From NCBI GenBank assembly GCA_964034945.1, contig OZ035962.1:19614530-19678529 (forward strand): DNA of 64,000 nt. Reading direction: 5' to 3'. The position numbers and the translations under genes were made by a program. Origin of the DNA: Chrysopilus asiliformis. Taxonomy: Eukaryota > Arthropoda > Insecta > Diptera > Rhagionidae. This document shows, in pieces, positions 33,049-45,149 of this stretch. Under the pieces are notes generated by a model. That model had not been told where the DNA came from. It saw only the letters and a program-made list of their open reading frames with translations, and made no database searches. Every line of letters starts with the position of its first letter. Positions within the stretch are counted from its first letter, which is position 1.

Positions 33049-33314
33049 TAGTTGAACCACAATGAAGGCGGCAAGCGGCAGCTTCCACACATACCGCCGA
33101 GCCAGCTACAATGATAGCGGTACCGTCGGCATATGCTTCTACCTTGGGAAATCAAAATGTCAAAACATCTGCATAAAATGTTGCGCCGAATGTGGTGGTT
33201 TTCATAAAACATTTTGGGCGACGGCGGCAAGTTTGACTTTGTTTCAAACCGCTGTATTGTAGCAGCTCTCGTTACGCTATGTTAGTGCAAAAAATGCCGC
33301 CCATAATTGAACCA
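33049..33314. mobile_element. PIF/Harbinger-type element, 266 bp copy
   Basis: Between TAA 33046-33048 and TAA 33315-33317. The left part AAGGCGGCAAGCGGCAGC and the internal sequences CAGCTACAATGATAGCGGTA and GCCGAATGTGGTGGTTTTCA match the 476 bp element at 1742-2217; the MADF segment is deleted. The right inverted repeat is eroded to TTGAACCA. Confidence 0.78.
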
Positions 33315-34024
33315 TAAATGTCAGTTTGATTCTGAAAAAGGGTGTAATGGGAACAGGGTCGATACGGTTGCGAATCCAGTTAGATCAAAGTCCCCGCTTT
33401 ACAAACAAAACAAAAAAAGCGGATGCCTTCAGCCGCCATATTCCCCATTAAGATTTGTTTCAAACGATTTCGCTTCGAGAATTCAATTTTCTTGTTTTAA
33501 TATTAAAAGAAATATCATAAAAAATGGACAGCAGACATTTTTGAGACAGCACAATTTTTTTGGTATCAAAATTTCAATGCAAAAAAAAAAAAATTTGCAT
33601 GCAATCGGAGAAAGTCCATTATAAAATAATACTCCACAAAAAATTTCCATTAATCTATCGCCATTAGATTTTTCTTGTTCGCTTTCTGTTTACGTTTTTA
33701 TTTGCGCATCTCTTTTCGGTCGATAAGCTAAGTAAATATTCGAGGGAGAAAGAAAACTTCGCTCGAAGATTTGTGTGATGTAATGCCTTCAGATCGCATA
33801 ACCCGGCCTTTACACGAGACTGCAAAGTCTGTCAGTAGCACAGACTCCAAATGTCAAATTACTGACAATGAATTAGAAGGCATTCAGCGAACTGGCGCAG
33901 TCAGTTCATTTTCAAAATGACTTCGATAGTAACACATGCTGCGGGTATATTGCTGTTGGAAGTTTTAGAAGATATTGAAAAAGATGAGAAAAGGGAAAAT
34001 AGATGTTTTAGTTCATAACAAATA

Positions 34025-34792
34025 AAGGGTGGTTAAATTTTAAGGGCCGATGTTGAATGTGAACCACACCTAAACGTCAAGTTTTTTTCTGCATTTCATT
34101 TGACATTTCTCAATTTCAGACTAACTCAATTTGAACCATGGAAAGATACACAATCGAGCAACGCGTTAAAGTTATTCAGGCTTATTATGAAAATGGGCCT
34201 CATCACTGAAGATGATTTTCTTCGAAAATTGATCATCCACTGTTGCCATTTCTTGCCACCATTCTGACCATTGACGACGCTTGAAATGGTCAAGAGGCTT
34301 TAGTTCTTGAGTCAATTGCACCTTGTAAGCGTGTAAATGCAAGTCTTTATGCATAATGTTCATCAACGACGAGCGTGGGAGGTGCAATTGTTGGGCACGA
34401 CGACGAGTTGAGGTGGACGGCTCTTCAGCCACACTATCGCGAACAGCAGCAATATTTTCTGCAGTACGAGCTGTACGAGCATGCACTGGTGTTTTCACAT
34501 CTCCTACAGACCCGGTTTGCTCAAATTTTTGCACGATTTTTCCGATTGTACGCACATTTGGACGATTAAATTGACCGAAAAAATCACGAAGTGCACGATA
34601 TGCATTTTGATTTGAACGCCCATTTTCATAATAAGCCTGAATAACTTTAACGCGTTGCTCGATTGTGTATCTTTCCATGGTTCAAATTGAGTTAGTCTGA
34701 AATTGAGAAATGTCAAATGAAATGCAGAAAAAAACTTGACGTTTAGGAGTGGTTCACATTCAACATCGGCCCTTAAAATTTAACCACCCTTT
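34025..34792 (-). mobile_element. Mariner derivative with inverted duplication of its 5' end
   Basis: Between TA 34023-34024 and TA 34793-34794. Both ends are the transposase-start end: 174 bp arms (34025-34198 and 34619-34792) are near-perfect inverted copies, each with the terminal AAGGGTGGTTAAATTTTAAG, the leader and the first codons of the transposase. The 3' half is absent. The join lies just after FSDEAHF, where the two sequences share about 7 bases (CCATTTT). Confidence 0.8.
34172..34678 (-). pseudogene. Mariner-type transposase, N-terminal half
   Basis: An intact 168-codon frame from ATG 34678: MERYTIEQRVKVIQAYYENG begins the paired helix-turn-helix region, followed by the linker RTARTAENIAAVRDSVAEEP, then LHAYKVQLTQELKPLDHFKR, and it ends at IIFSDEAHFHNKPE. 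The Asp of FSDEAHF is the first catalytic residue of the DD34D triad; the other two are missing. The last residues after FSDEAHF are encoded by the inverted arm. It could at most make a DNA-binding fragment. Confidence 0.82.
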
Positions 34793-36997
34793 ATATCAAG
34801 AACACTTTTGTATTTAATTGAATATTAAATAAAAGGAAAAGGAAATTTTGAGTGAGCCCATTTTTGTGCAGAAGAGTGGATTTTGATCTTGAAAGCCAAT
34901 TGCTAGCGGATCTCCTGTACGATGACAAGCAACAAATGAATTTCACAAGACTCCCGTATGAAAAATTTTGCGAGATACACGATTTACCTCAAATTCTTCA
35001 TTCTCCGCCATCTTGAAAGTCAGAAATGTCAAATTACTGACATGTCTGTACTGACTACAAAAAAGTCCCGTCAGTACAGACTTGTCAGTGCCAGTAAGCA
35101 TTTACACGAGACTGTGTCAGCGACTGTGTCAACTCTACAGTCGCATGTAAAGGCCGTGTAAATCTTGAACCAGTTAATTTTGTCAATGGGGTCATCTTTT
35201 TTGCGAAATGGCCACGTCAGAATTACGCTCCTGTGTCATAATTACGGCATGTCATTGCGCATCCCACTCTCACAACGGCGATGTGCCGGCGACAAAAATC
35301 ACTTATTACCGTGATTTGCATGGTGGCGAAATATGTGAATACGGTACGGTTGCTTAAAATGCTCTATGGGAATAGTATATTATACTTCGTATCGAATAAT
35401 AATTAATGATAAACTTTTTTCTGCCAAAGTAATTGAATAAAAGTGTATCATATGAAAAACACAATTCACATTCTAGAATATGCTTCATTATATGCTACTT
35501 TGATTTTTCTTTGACATGTCTTAAAAAATCCTTTCACCTTTTTCGTGATTTTTCTATAAAAATCAGATTTTCCACAACAACGTATATGAAATACTATTGT
35601 CGAAAAATAGAAATTTGTCGTATCGAATGATTTTCCTTCATAAAAGTACGTACTGATACACTATGAATGCTATTACTTTTGTCATTGGATAAAGCCAAGA
35701 AAGTAGCACTCAAGTCCTCAGCGACTTTGGGAGTACTTTACTCAATCACCTTTTCTATCACAATAAGTCTATCTGCGAATTCAACATAAATTCCGTACGC
35801 ACCTTCGAGACATCACCATCTGGTTAGAATCTCTATATATACGAGTATAAGAAAATCCATTTTTCCGCCCCATTCCACCATTCTGTGAATTCATCGGATA
35901 TCTCCTTTAAATCTAAATTTTCACGTATTGGCCGACGTATTTGGACGACTACAAGGATATCATTTCAATGGCATAGCATCCTTCCATTGAGCCGCACATC
36001 ATGACTTGACAATTCTTCAAGCTCCATAGAATCCGGATGTTGTTTCTTTCGCTTTTCTGTTGTTGCTTTTTTCGTTTACTACGACGACGTCTTGTTTTTG
36101 TCTACAACAAAAAGATGTATCGATATGTGCCATGAATAGCCTAGCAAAACAGCCTTCTGGGGTTGTTTTTATGGCTATTACACCATTCGTTTGCAGAACT
36201 CTGCTGAAACCACAGCAGCATCCACCAAAAAAAGGCACCTTCGATCCACATTCAGAAGGTCGATGGCTCAATGGCAATACCAATATAACTAATATAGGAT
36301 CAAAAGCACTGGAATCCATCTCTTATATACACTTCCATAGTCCACAAAGCTCGTTATATGCTTAGTCGTTATATGAAGTACGTGGATTTACAAAAAAAAA
36401 GTGGCAGAATTTGGAAGCGGATTCAAGATGAGTAACAAGCGGAGAGACAAAGAAATAAAGGAATATCTTCAAATATATGGGATTTTTACAATTTTTCGGA
36501 TTTTTTCACCGACATTCTAGGAATAATTTTTTTATATCACATTGTTGATGTAATATCGGAAAAGCGAGCCAAACAACAACAAAAAAAAAATAGCCACATG
36601 TGAGCTTTAGCCGAAAGCTATATCCTTTTTAAACACCTCATATTAAAAACGATTAAGTATCCGTTTTTAATGAAAAAATCATAAAGAACGAGAGAACTGC
36701 TTTTGAGGGAGCAGAAAATGAGGAAGAACTTGCCAAAGTTTCGATTATTCAACACTTTTGATGCTGGCCACGTATATCGGAAAATACTCAATTCGTTTCA
36801 GTTTTCGTACCTAAGATTTGCTTGAAAATGTCGAAAGGAAATATATTGCTGGATTAAAGGCTTAAGGTAGGAATAAAATAGAATACATCGTTTTAAAGAA
36901 TTCAGTCTTGGGTTAATACGAGTATTAAAGTAGAGATTAGTGATTACTTAGTTTTAGTTGGGGACTTTTTAAAACCGCTTTTTACTTTCCTCTGCTC

Positions 36998-37065
36998 TAG
37001 AGGGAAAATTGTGTTTTCATGACGTAGCGTGATTCGGGAATGGGGGCAGATTCAAACTTTCTGAT
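36998..37065 (+). repeat. 85 bp dispersed repeat, copy 3 of 4
   Basis: CTCTAGAGGGAAAATTGTGT then TTTCATGACG, GAATGGGGGCAGATTC and ACTTTCTGATTAG. Same family as 1080-1165 and 42138-42225. Confidence 0.5.
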
Positions 37066-37449
37066 TAGCCCTATATACATAGTAATGATTCCATAAACAC
37101 TAGGACTAGTTCCAATATTTATGGAAGCCATTGCTACAAAATGGTCTGATCGCTTTCCCATATTTTATAGGAATGTTTCCTATGAGGATTTTTTCCGTGT
37201 ATGATACGGAAAGAATTGATGAAATTCGATGATATGTAAAAATAATAATTTTATGTAATCTATATCCCAATTCACTGTATGTTATAGCAAATACCCTGTA
37301 GCCACCCAATTTTCTTAAAGTTTTCGTAATTTTTGTAATCAACGACTTCAACGATGTGATGAAAGTTAAAGAAAAGAAAAACTAGATATCAGATGTAGGA
37401 TTAAAAGCTAATTTTCCGGATGGTCGCAATTAAATTATATATGAATGCA

Positions 37450-37510
37450 TTGAGCTGTGCTTCGGCATTAGAGGCAATTTGCCTAAGCTCCTGGCAAAAA
37501 AAAAATTATA
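37450..37510 (+). repeat. Non-LTR retrotransposon 3' tail with poly-A
   Basis: GAGCTGTGCTTCGGCATTAG, a short AGGCAATTTGCCT hairpin, GCTCCTGGC, then ten A. The GAGCTGTGCTTCGGCA segment also ends the element at 5593-6431. Probably a 5'-truncated insertion. Confidence 0.5.
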
Positions 37511-40387
37511 TGTATATTAAAATATAAAAATATACATATATATTTTAATTGCCTGAATTTTTTTATGAGACAATGTTAACCGCACATGATGTTAATCGCA
37601 CATGACTTTCCCATACAAAATCTAAATACGTTTTACGGGTACACTATGACCCGACGAAAAAACATTTAGTTTATGAATTTTTTTTGACAAAATCTGAAAA
37701 ATCTCGATAGCGTAAAAGATATTAATTTACTGTGAAAGGCAAAAATGTAGAGAATTTTAATACATATAATTTTGCCATTATTTTTTTTGAAAAACCGTTA
37801 GTTTGCTAACAGTTCGAAAAAATATTTTTTTTTACATTTTAATGAAACTATCTCAATAACGGTAAAAGTTAGCGGATACCAGTAAAAGACAGAATTGTGG
37901 TAAACATTATTCTCTTTAATTTATCACATACATTAAACCACCAAAAAACTGATTTAAAACGGTATATTTCGATAAAGACTTGAGATACGGAGTTCTAGTG
38001 AAAAACAAAAATGTGGAAAATTTTATTGTCTCCAATTTTTGTTATACATAAGGTTACTGAAAAACGCGTAGTTTCAGAGTAAATAACAAAAAACGAAATT
38101 GCGATTTTTAAAAAGCTGCCAGCTTGTTTACTTCCGGTTAACGAATTTCCACCAAAAGTTGATGGGATCGTCCCATTCCAGGACCAAACATACTTGTAAA
38201 ATTTCATGGTTCTAGCTCTTTTAGTTATTTGCGAAATTTTGTATCCAGAGTGACAGACGGAGAGACTGACAGACAGATTGACATATTGACAGACTAACAG
38301 AATTATAGACTGACGAACAGAAATATATTTTTGTAATAACGCTTCGATCGACTCAGTATTGCTCGAGAAATGTTTTTTTTGGCAAAATTAAGAGTGCGAT
38401 ATTTTTCATGAAAACAATACTTTATTATACTACGTATAAGAAAGTAAAAATCTTGAGGTAAAGATAAAATAAAATACGACGTAAATACGTAAAACTGTCA
38501 ATGCTTGGCCTTTTGTTACTGCATCTACCAGTTTCTCAATTTACGTAAATTACAATTAAATACAATTGGTTACGTTATTTACATTAATTACTTAAATTCC
38601 ATGTAGTCAATAAAAATCAGTTAATTACGCCATATTTTCCTATACCGGTCTCGATTAAAGGCAGAAGTGTCAATGAGTGGATTGTGCCATAAACATGTAA
38701 ATCGAATTCGTTTGGAGAAAAAAAAGTTCTGAATGGATTTGGTTGATATTCTTAAAATTTAAAAAACTATATTTAATCGTATTCCATTTTTGTGAGCATA
38801 AATGAAATTACAATGATTCAAGTAAGAAATTCTAAAACAATTAGAGTAAGAGAAATTAGTCTCATTTAGTTTCAACTAGATGTTTTTCCCGCCAAATCTG
38901 AATATTTTAAAATTCTCTTAACTTGTACGAATTTAACTGATTTGTCGACAGACGTAAAATTTATATCTTGCAATCATCATATTTTTACATATAACATGTT
39001 TCTTGAATGTGAGTTATAAGTTTATCTGTTCAGTTGCATAAACACATACATAGCTTTTGAGAGGTTTTTCCGAAAATTTGAGTCTGCGTAATATTTATGT
39101 GCGGAGAAATATTTTATTGTCATATGATATTAAAACTAGCATTTTAGAGTATTTCATGTTGTAAATGGATGCAAAGAGGACAACCACAGACCCAAAATAA
39201 ATTTACCTTCTTTCTATATTATGTCGGTTTCCTTACTCAAGTACAAATGAATTTGAGTTGGGCCTTATCTCACCAGAAACACAGTTAAGACCTAAACAAG
39301 AGGGATTCGTGGTAGTTAGTCGAGAGTTACATGGCAAACCAAATGTCATGGCAGTTCATAAATTTGTCTGACAAGTTATTTGTCCCCTCAGTTGACATTT
39401 ACTTTTCTCCGTTTTAAGTCATTTATCAAAATGTCACTCGTTTTATACTTTTGATTCAAATTGATGTCCCTTTTCTTAAGTAGACCGAATAGGAGAATAT
39501 AAAGAGGGGCGTAGGGATAACCAAGAAGCTCTGATAGCTAAAGATTTCACTACAATTTTGAGAGGAAATTGTTTTGTGCTGCTTTTCCATATTTCGAAAG
39601 CTGTACGGGGAATATGGATCGTACCTTGGGAGTAGGGCATGAATTTATTATAATTTCTTACCGCTTTTTGTGAGAAATTTTTTTACGAAAAAAAAGACGA
39701 CTAAAATGGAATACATCGCCACGAATTTAAATAATACCAACAAGTTGAATGACCCTGGCATGAGTTTTAATTAACGAAGATCTGTTTTTGCATAATCGTT
39801 TAATGAGGTTCGGATTATCATTGTGAAACATCCACAAGGACTAAGATGGTAAACAAAAATGGTACCCATTAACGCTTATAAAAAATTATGAAAATTCACT
39901 TCGCAATAGAGAATAAAAAATGTCTAAAGTAAATTTGATGCGGCATATATATTAGGTGTGCTTACATTAAAATTTATTACAATTTTTCTCAAAAATCAAC
40001 AGAATAAGGCATTTTTTCGCAAGTGCAAAGGAACAGACAAGATAATATTAAAAACCCAATCAATTTTAATACAAAGTATTAAATTATTTTACTCTACACA
40101 CAAAGACAGGGTACCACAGAACGTTTGTTAGTATAAACTTGAGAACTTTCAATAAATTGGGAGGTGAAATTATGAACTGTGTTTAGAACCTTAAATTAAT
40201 TTTATTTAAACAGGCCAAATTCAACTTCATGAAAAAGTTTCTTGCTTTTCGGTTCTGTGGTAGACACATTAGCGCATATTCATAGACATTTTTAAACATA
40301 GGTTTTGTTAAATATGAATTTCAACTGACAAAAAGCCATAGCCAACTGTCGGTTCTAATTCGTGTTTAATAAAACCTTGGTGTGAAC

Positions 40388-41035
40388 ATAAAAACATAAC
40401 AAAAGCTATAATTGCCAATCTACCAAAATTCCACTTTGAAGTCAAACTTTCCAATAAGATTTTTTAAAATTTATTCCAATTGGATTTTCATGTATGGGAT
40501 GTAGAATCATATCCTAAATAGCTTTTGTTCTTGCACTTTTTTGATAAGATGCACCGTTTCTGAGATATTCGCAAAAATCGTTTATGGGGGGTAGCCCCCC
40601 CTAATGGTTCATTTTTGCCCATTAACGAACTTAGCCTCACATTTTACGAAAAACCAATCTGTGCTAAATTTCAAGTCTCTAGCTCAATCCGTGCGTCCGC
40701 AATCCGCGCCACAGACGCACGGACGGTCGGAAGGACAGACGGACGGACGGACGGACGGACATGCTAAATTCAACTTTTTATACCCGTATGGTGAAACCAA
40801 AGGGTATATTAGATTTGCCTTACCGTTTGTAACGCCAAGATCCCGTCATCACAAAAAAAAATGAATTACACCAGTGTGTTTAGAATGATAAAAAAAAGTT
40901 GAATTTAGCATGTCCGTCCGTCCGTCTGTCCGTCCGTCTGTCCGTCTGTGGCGCGGATTGCGGGCGCACGGATTGAACTAGAGACTTGAAATTGCCAGAT
41001 TGGCAATTATAGCTTTTGTTATGTTTATCAAAACA
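40388..41035. repeat. GTCCGTCC-type repeat, two arms in inverted orientation
   Basis: The left arm (from AACATAACAAAAGCTATAAT to a GGAC microsatellite at 40735-40762) is inverted relative to the right arm (GTCC microsatellite at about 40910-40945 to GGCAATTATAGCTTTTGTTA). The centre holds TACCCGTATGGTGAAACC and CGCCAAGATCCCGTCATC. The right arm is internally shortened. Confidence 0.7.
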
Positions 41036-41392
41036 AAAGACCTTCCGTTATTTCTACAGACTTTTTAACATCAGAATTGGATTCAATGACCCCAGAAACC
41101 CCAGGGATTTTTCCCCGGAAAATTTAAGGAAAGTTGTATCCACGTTATCCCTTATTCATACAAGGAAATAATATTTTGTATCGGACTTATGAATGTCAGC
41201 AAAATTTCAAGTCAATCGGATGAGTGGAGGTGGGTCAAAATTAAATTACAAGATTTGACCCCGACAGACAAACTGATAACAGATAGACAGATACGAAGAC
41301 AAGCTAAATAAAAGATTTTTAAAAACTGCAAATAAATAATAAATAAAAAAATGGAAATAAATAATAAATTCGCGCTTCTATTAATCACTTAC

Positions 41393-41449
41393 CCATGGAA
41401 GTTCATCAAGATCGTCAATGATCTCACCTGAGCCTTCCTCAAATGTATC
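41393..41449 (-). CDS. Mp: Multiplexin exon: acidic hinge with glycosaminoglycan site
   Basis: A 57 nt exon (19 residues, phase 0 both sides) has acceptor ...ttttactag and donor TGG|gtaagtgatt. It reads DTFEEGSGEIIDDLDELPW: nine acidic residues out of 19 surrounding one Ser-Gly. Acidic-flanked Ser-Gly is the usual attachment context for heparan or chondroitin sulfate, and collagen XV and XVIII are known proteoglycans with such sites directly after the TSPN domain. The exon sits alone between introns of 5.2 and 11.5 kb. Its phase symmetry means it could be skipped without a frameshift. Glycosylation itself is inferred from the motif. Confidence 0.82.
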
Positions 41450-42137
41450 CTAGTAAAAAAAAATAAGAAAAACAAAATAAAAAATAAAAATAATAAAACA
41501 AATATCAAAAAAGCAATACAATAATAACATTAAGTTAAAAAAAAATCAAGATTAGAGTCTACTTTGGAAAAAATGAAAGCATATAAAAATGAGATTCACT
41601 GCGACTCAATTCAATCGTAAAATATCCTTTTTAAGGGATCGGCGTTTCTTGCGGTGCACACTGTGTTGTTTGAGTAAACTAGTGAGATTTATTTCATAGC
41701 TTGAGAACACGCGATTTGATTTGTTTTTAAAAATATAGCAAAATGTTCGTCTTCTTTTCCTAGTTTATTGACATACGTGGAAAAATCAGAAACAAAATGG
41801 CGGCCATTTTGTTGAATCGAAAAAATAAAAATTCTGTGAAAGATGTGTAATTGGGAGTAAATCAAAGTTGATCTCAAATTTAATTATATTAAGCTACAAA
41901 AAGTCATAATATACCGAATAACATGTATTTTTGCCTCATGAGCTCAATTCGCTGACATATACTCTTTAAGGATACTTTGTTTTAGTAAACATTTTAGCAT
42001 CACCAAATTTCAATATTTAATATTTGATAATTTTCGGGCTCTACAGGTCATATTTGAATATTTTCGTTTGAAATTTCTTGAAATAAACTACCGTAATGCC
42101 TCAAGCGTTCGGCTGCACCGTTTAACACCCACTGGAT

Positions 42138-42225
42138 TTCATTCTGATTAGAAAGTTTCTATCTGCCCCCGTTTTCGAGTCGGTCTCTGTCATCAATACA
42201 ATACTTTCCCCCTATAGAAGACGAT
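42138..42225 (-). repeat. 85 bp dispersed repeat, copy 4 of 4
   Basis: On the minus strand: CTATAGGGGGAAAGTATTGT, ATTGATGACAGAGACCG, AAAACGGGGGCAGATAGAAA and CTTTCTAATCAG. The best-preserved copy. Confidence 0.55.
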
Positions 42226-42404
42226 AGTAAAAATGAATAGTTTTATAAGATCTACGACATCAGGCTAAATATATCAAGCTACTAATTAAAACTGATAACT
42301 TATTGCCATTAATGCGAAGTCTAATTAAAATTAATATTATGTTTCCTTTGTCAAAATGGCGATACGCATTTCAATTTGAAAATGTAAACATTATGATTAA
42401 TGTA

Positions 42405-44393
42405 GGGGAAGGGCTCGTACCTTAGACCGATGGTGCCTTAGTCCGAGTGGCATTAAGGATAAACCGTAACAATTTTCAAAAAATATTATTTTATGAATTT
42501 TCTCTCGGTCTATGAAGCGTTGTTTTGAAATGTCGAATTTCGTTACCTAGAGAGTAATTTTTATTTTTTGTTGATTTCAATTGGGAGAAGAACGACAGAG
42601 TAGAAATGGGAGCGTTTCCAACACCGTAGTATTCGCTTGGGCGAATAAGACATCTAGAATTGACATTTGCAATCAATTATAGAATCAAGAACTTAAAATT
42701 TAAACTTAACTTTGTACACAAAACTTGCCTCACAAAGTAAAAATAGTGCGATTAAAACATTTACCCTATCAGTATAATTCACAAATACAGGAGTTAATTC
42801 TTAGTTGACTTTTATAGAGAGGTTTGAACTCTCCTCCCTCGTCCAGATCCTTCGTGGTCAGGTCTGTGACAGAGATCATGGCGTCACTCTGATGAGATCC
42901 AGCCATTGATTCCCGGGATCGAAACTTGATATAAAATATTCCAATATGACCGACAGCCCGAGAATTATCAAAATAAATAATATTTGTCACATGTATAAAT
43001 AGGTAGGGTCAGGTAGGATGAAGTGGTCCACGTTTTTATTATTGGCCATAAAATGGTCAAAAATTGGAATTTTTGCATGATAAGATAGTCAAATCGCAAG
43101 CGCAGGACCTAAGCTAACTTTCTGCATGCACAGATTGCCAACTTTTTGACATTAAATTTAATTTTTAGGCATTTATCGAAAACTTTGATTTTTCGATTTT
43201 TTCAAAACGGTAGGGAGAAATGGTCCACCCTCAAAAACTTTCCAGAAATCGCATAAACATAAAATTAAATGACAAATAAAAGTATAATCATGAAGTTTGA
43301 TCAAAAATATGGTTTATTCGAAAGTAGCAAATGAGCATTTGGTCTGTTTTGGTGTTGGTTTCTTTGCTGTAGTTTTTAAGCGTCGTTTTCCGGCGGCTTG
43401 TTCTGCTACTCTAATTCAGCTCGATTTTAAGTTATAATCGAGCTTCGCATCGATTTTCGGCCACGATTTGAAACACTCAAAATAACTCATAAAATAACTT
43501 GAAAATACGAAATATGACATTGACAGGGTGGACCACTTCACCCTACCAAACATGGACCACTTATCCCTACCGACGCTATTTTGCGCGGAATGACGCTGCT
43601 TCAACAATTGTGGAAAAAAGTGCAGAAATTCGGTGGATTTAGAAAGTTCATAATGGAAACAACATTTTAGATTAATTACCCTATTGAAATTGATGAAGAA
43701 TTCGTCAAAATGTTGTTGAATGTGAATACTTGCGAAAACTTTCAACAATGTTTTTTTGGCACTGGTCTGTGAGAGTGAGTAAATATACGTCTGCACACTT
43801 CAATGACTAATAAAAAACAAGGTATCATCAAGAGCAACCGATGAGAGTTACATATACTGTTCTAATGTTACTAGTACTAACAAAAATGGTGGTGGACCAC
43901 TTCTCCCTACGGACCACTTCACCCTACCCGACCCTATGTTACTGCCCAACATTTTTTACAATACAAAGGGAGTAAATTTAGGATGACATGTAAATGCACC
44001 AAATTTTCAAATTCTGGTGATGCCAAGATCTACAAATATCATTATTTCTCTGAAAAAAAAAACTCACCCTGTTCAAAGACACCAGAGAAAAGGCTTCGGA
44101 GGAATATTAGCAGGAAGTGGAAAAAATACTACTATTATATTTTAGTGTTGGTCCAAGGTACAGGCCACGGTGATTTAAGGGACAAGACGGGGTTGTACCG
44201 TGGACCGCGGAGAGTTGAGTCACTCAATTAAATTTCTTTAAAAAACAGTGAAGACTGTCGCAACAAAGGTTTGTTTTTTTTATACACAAGTTATCACACC
44301 TCCTTACAGAAATTAAATTTTTTCGATTTTGCTTAGATTTTTTGATACTGATCGAAAAGTATAAGATATGGTACAACGAACGAGCCCTTCCCC
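42405..44393. mobile_element. TIR element with TA duplication, outer layer
   Basis: Flanked by TA (42403-42404, 44394-44395). Ends GGGGAAGGGCTCGT are perfect inverted repeats at the two sides. About 1.06 kb without the element nested at 43006-43934. No transposase was recognised; an 82-codon frame at 43983-44231 has no known motif. TA duplication suggests the Tc1/mariner/pogo group, by inference only. Confidence 0.6.
43006..43934. mobile_element. TIR element with TA duplication, inner layer
   Basis: Flanked by TA (43004-43005, 43935-43936). Ends GGGTCAGGTAGGATGAAGTG and, inverted, GGGTCGGGTAGGGTGAAGTG. The motif ...GGTAGGG-TGAAGTGGTCCA recurs inside (43530-43560), perhaps a promoter-proximal copy of the end. 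A 126-codon minus-strand frame (43796-43416) is without recognised domain. Confidence 0.65.
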
Positions 44394-45149
44394 TAATCAT
44401 GCGATGTAGAATGTATGGATTAATAAATACTACCCCACATGTTATAAGCTATGAAATTCTTCTTGTACAGGAAACATCATCTTTGAATATGGGTTTGAAC
44501 TTGTACTATAAATTGAAACATGATGAGATTAAATAAATACATATGTCTTATATTTCAAAATGGGATCCTGTTGTCTTAAAATTTATGGAAACCAAATGTT
44601 GGTTATAAAATTAACCTCAGAGTTCACTACTCATGACTATTTCAATGAAATTCATATAAAACTTATATCATATCAAATTGGCTAATGGGATAGCAGTTTC
44701 TGATTTAGACAAACAACGGTATTTAAACAATTAAATAATTCACTAATTAATATACCTTTTGCTAAATTGAAATTCTAGTACTTTCCTCTTATGTCATATT
44801 ATTCAAAAATGATGTAAATATTAAATATCAACAGATTTCAAAGTAAATAATTACTTCAAAGTGTCTTTGATCTGAATCGCGCGAAGAATTCCTTGGCAAC
44901 CCCATGAACGGAAAACAATATATCAAATTGAATTGGTAATTTAATACTATTTTATTAAGATCAAAATAGCAGGGTGTCAAATTATCCTGAAGCGTTATAT
45001 CCGTATTCAAACGAACACCAACGCACGGTAAGAAATTCTGTGTATACATTTTGACACATTATTGAGAGGTTGTTTTCTAAACAAAATACCTTTATTTTCG
45101 TATCTAATTGTATTAATTCAATCACGTCCAGAAAAAGATTTCAACACCA

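Larger units (their letters stand above)
33802..35158. mobile_element. PIF/Harbinger-like element, 1357 bp, hosting a mariner
   Basis: Between TAA 33799-33801 and TAA 35159-35161, with ends CCCGGCCTTTACACGAGACT and, inverted, CACGGCCTTTACATGCGACT. Subterminal AGACT/CAGTAC repeats are present. The plus strand keeps small pieces of an open frame (MTSIVTHAAGILLLEVLEDI from 33917, and LPYEKFCEIHDLPQILH near 34950-35000) that might be the N-terminus of a Harbinger nuclease, which is uncertain. A mariner derivative sits at 34025-34792. Confidence 0.62.
32850..35371 (-). mobile_element. TCCCAAATAGCA-family element, copy C, inverted and interrupted twice
   Basis: Segments 32850-33045, 33318-33798 and 35162-35371 align in order with copies A and B read backwards (e.g. 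AAATCCTGCCGCGATAGAGC; GATTTCGCTTCGAGAATT; CGATGTGCCGGCGACAAAAA). The right end ...TTAAAATGCTCTATGGGA matches the inverted family end; the other end is lost. Inserts at 33049-33314 and 33802-35158 interrupt it. Confidence 0.7.
29928..41392 (-). other. Multiplexin intron, 11.5 kb
   Basis: Starts gtaagtgat and ends ...tattttttag. It holds a pogo-type element (31718-32350), the five-level nest 32850-35371, an 85 bp repeat copy (36998-37065), a short retrotransposon tail (37450-37510) and an inverted pair of GTCCGTCC-type repeats (40388-41035). 29930-31550, 35380-36990 and 38300-40380 hold nothing recognised apart from AT-rich sequence. Confidence 0.72.
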
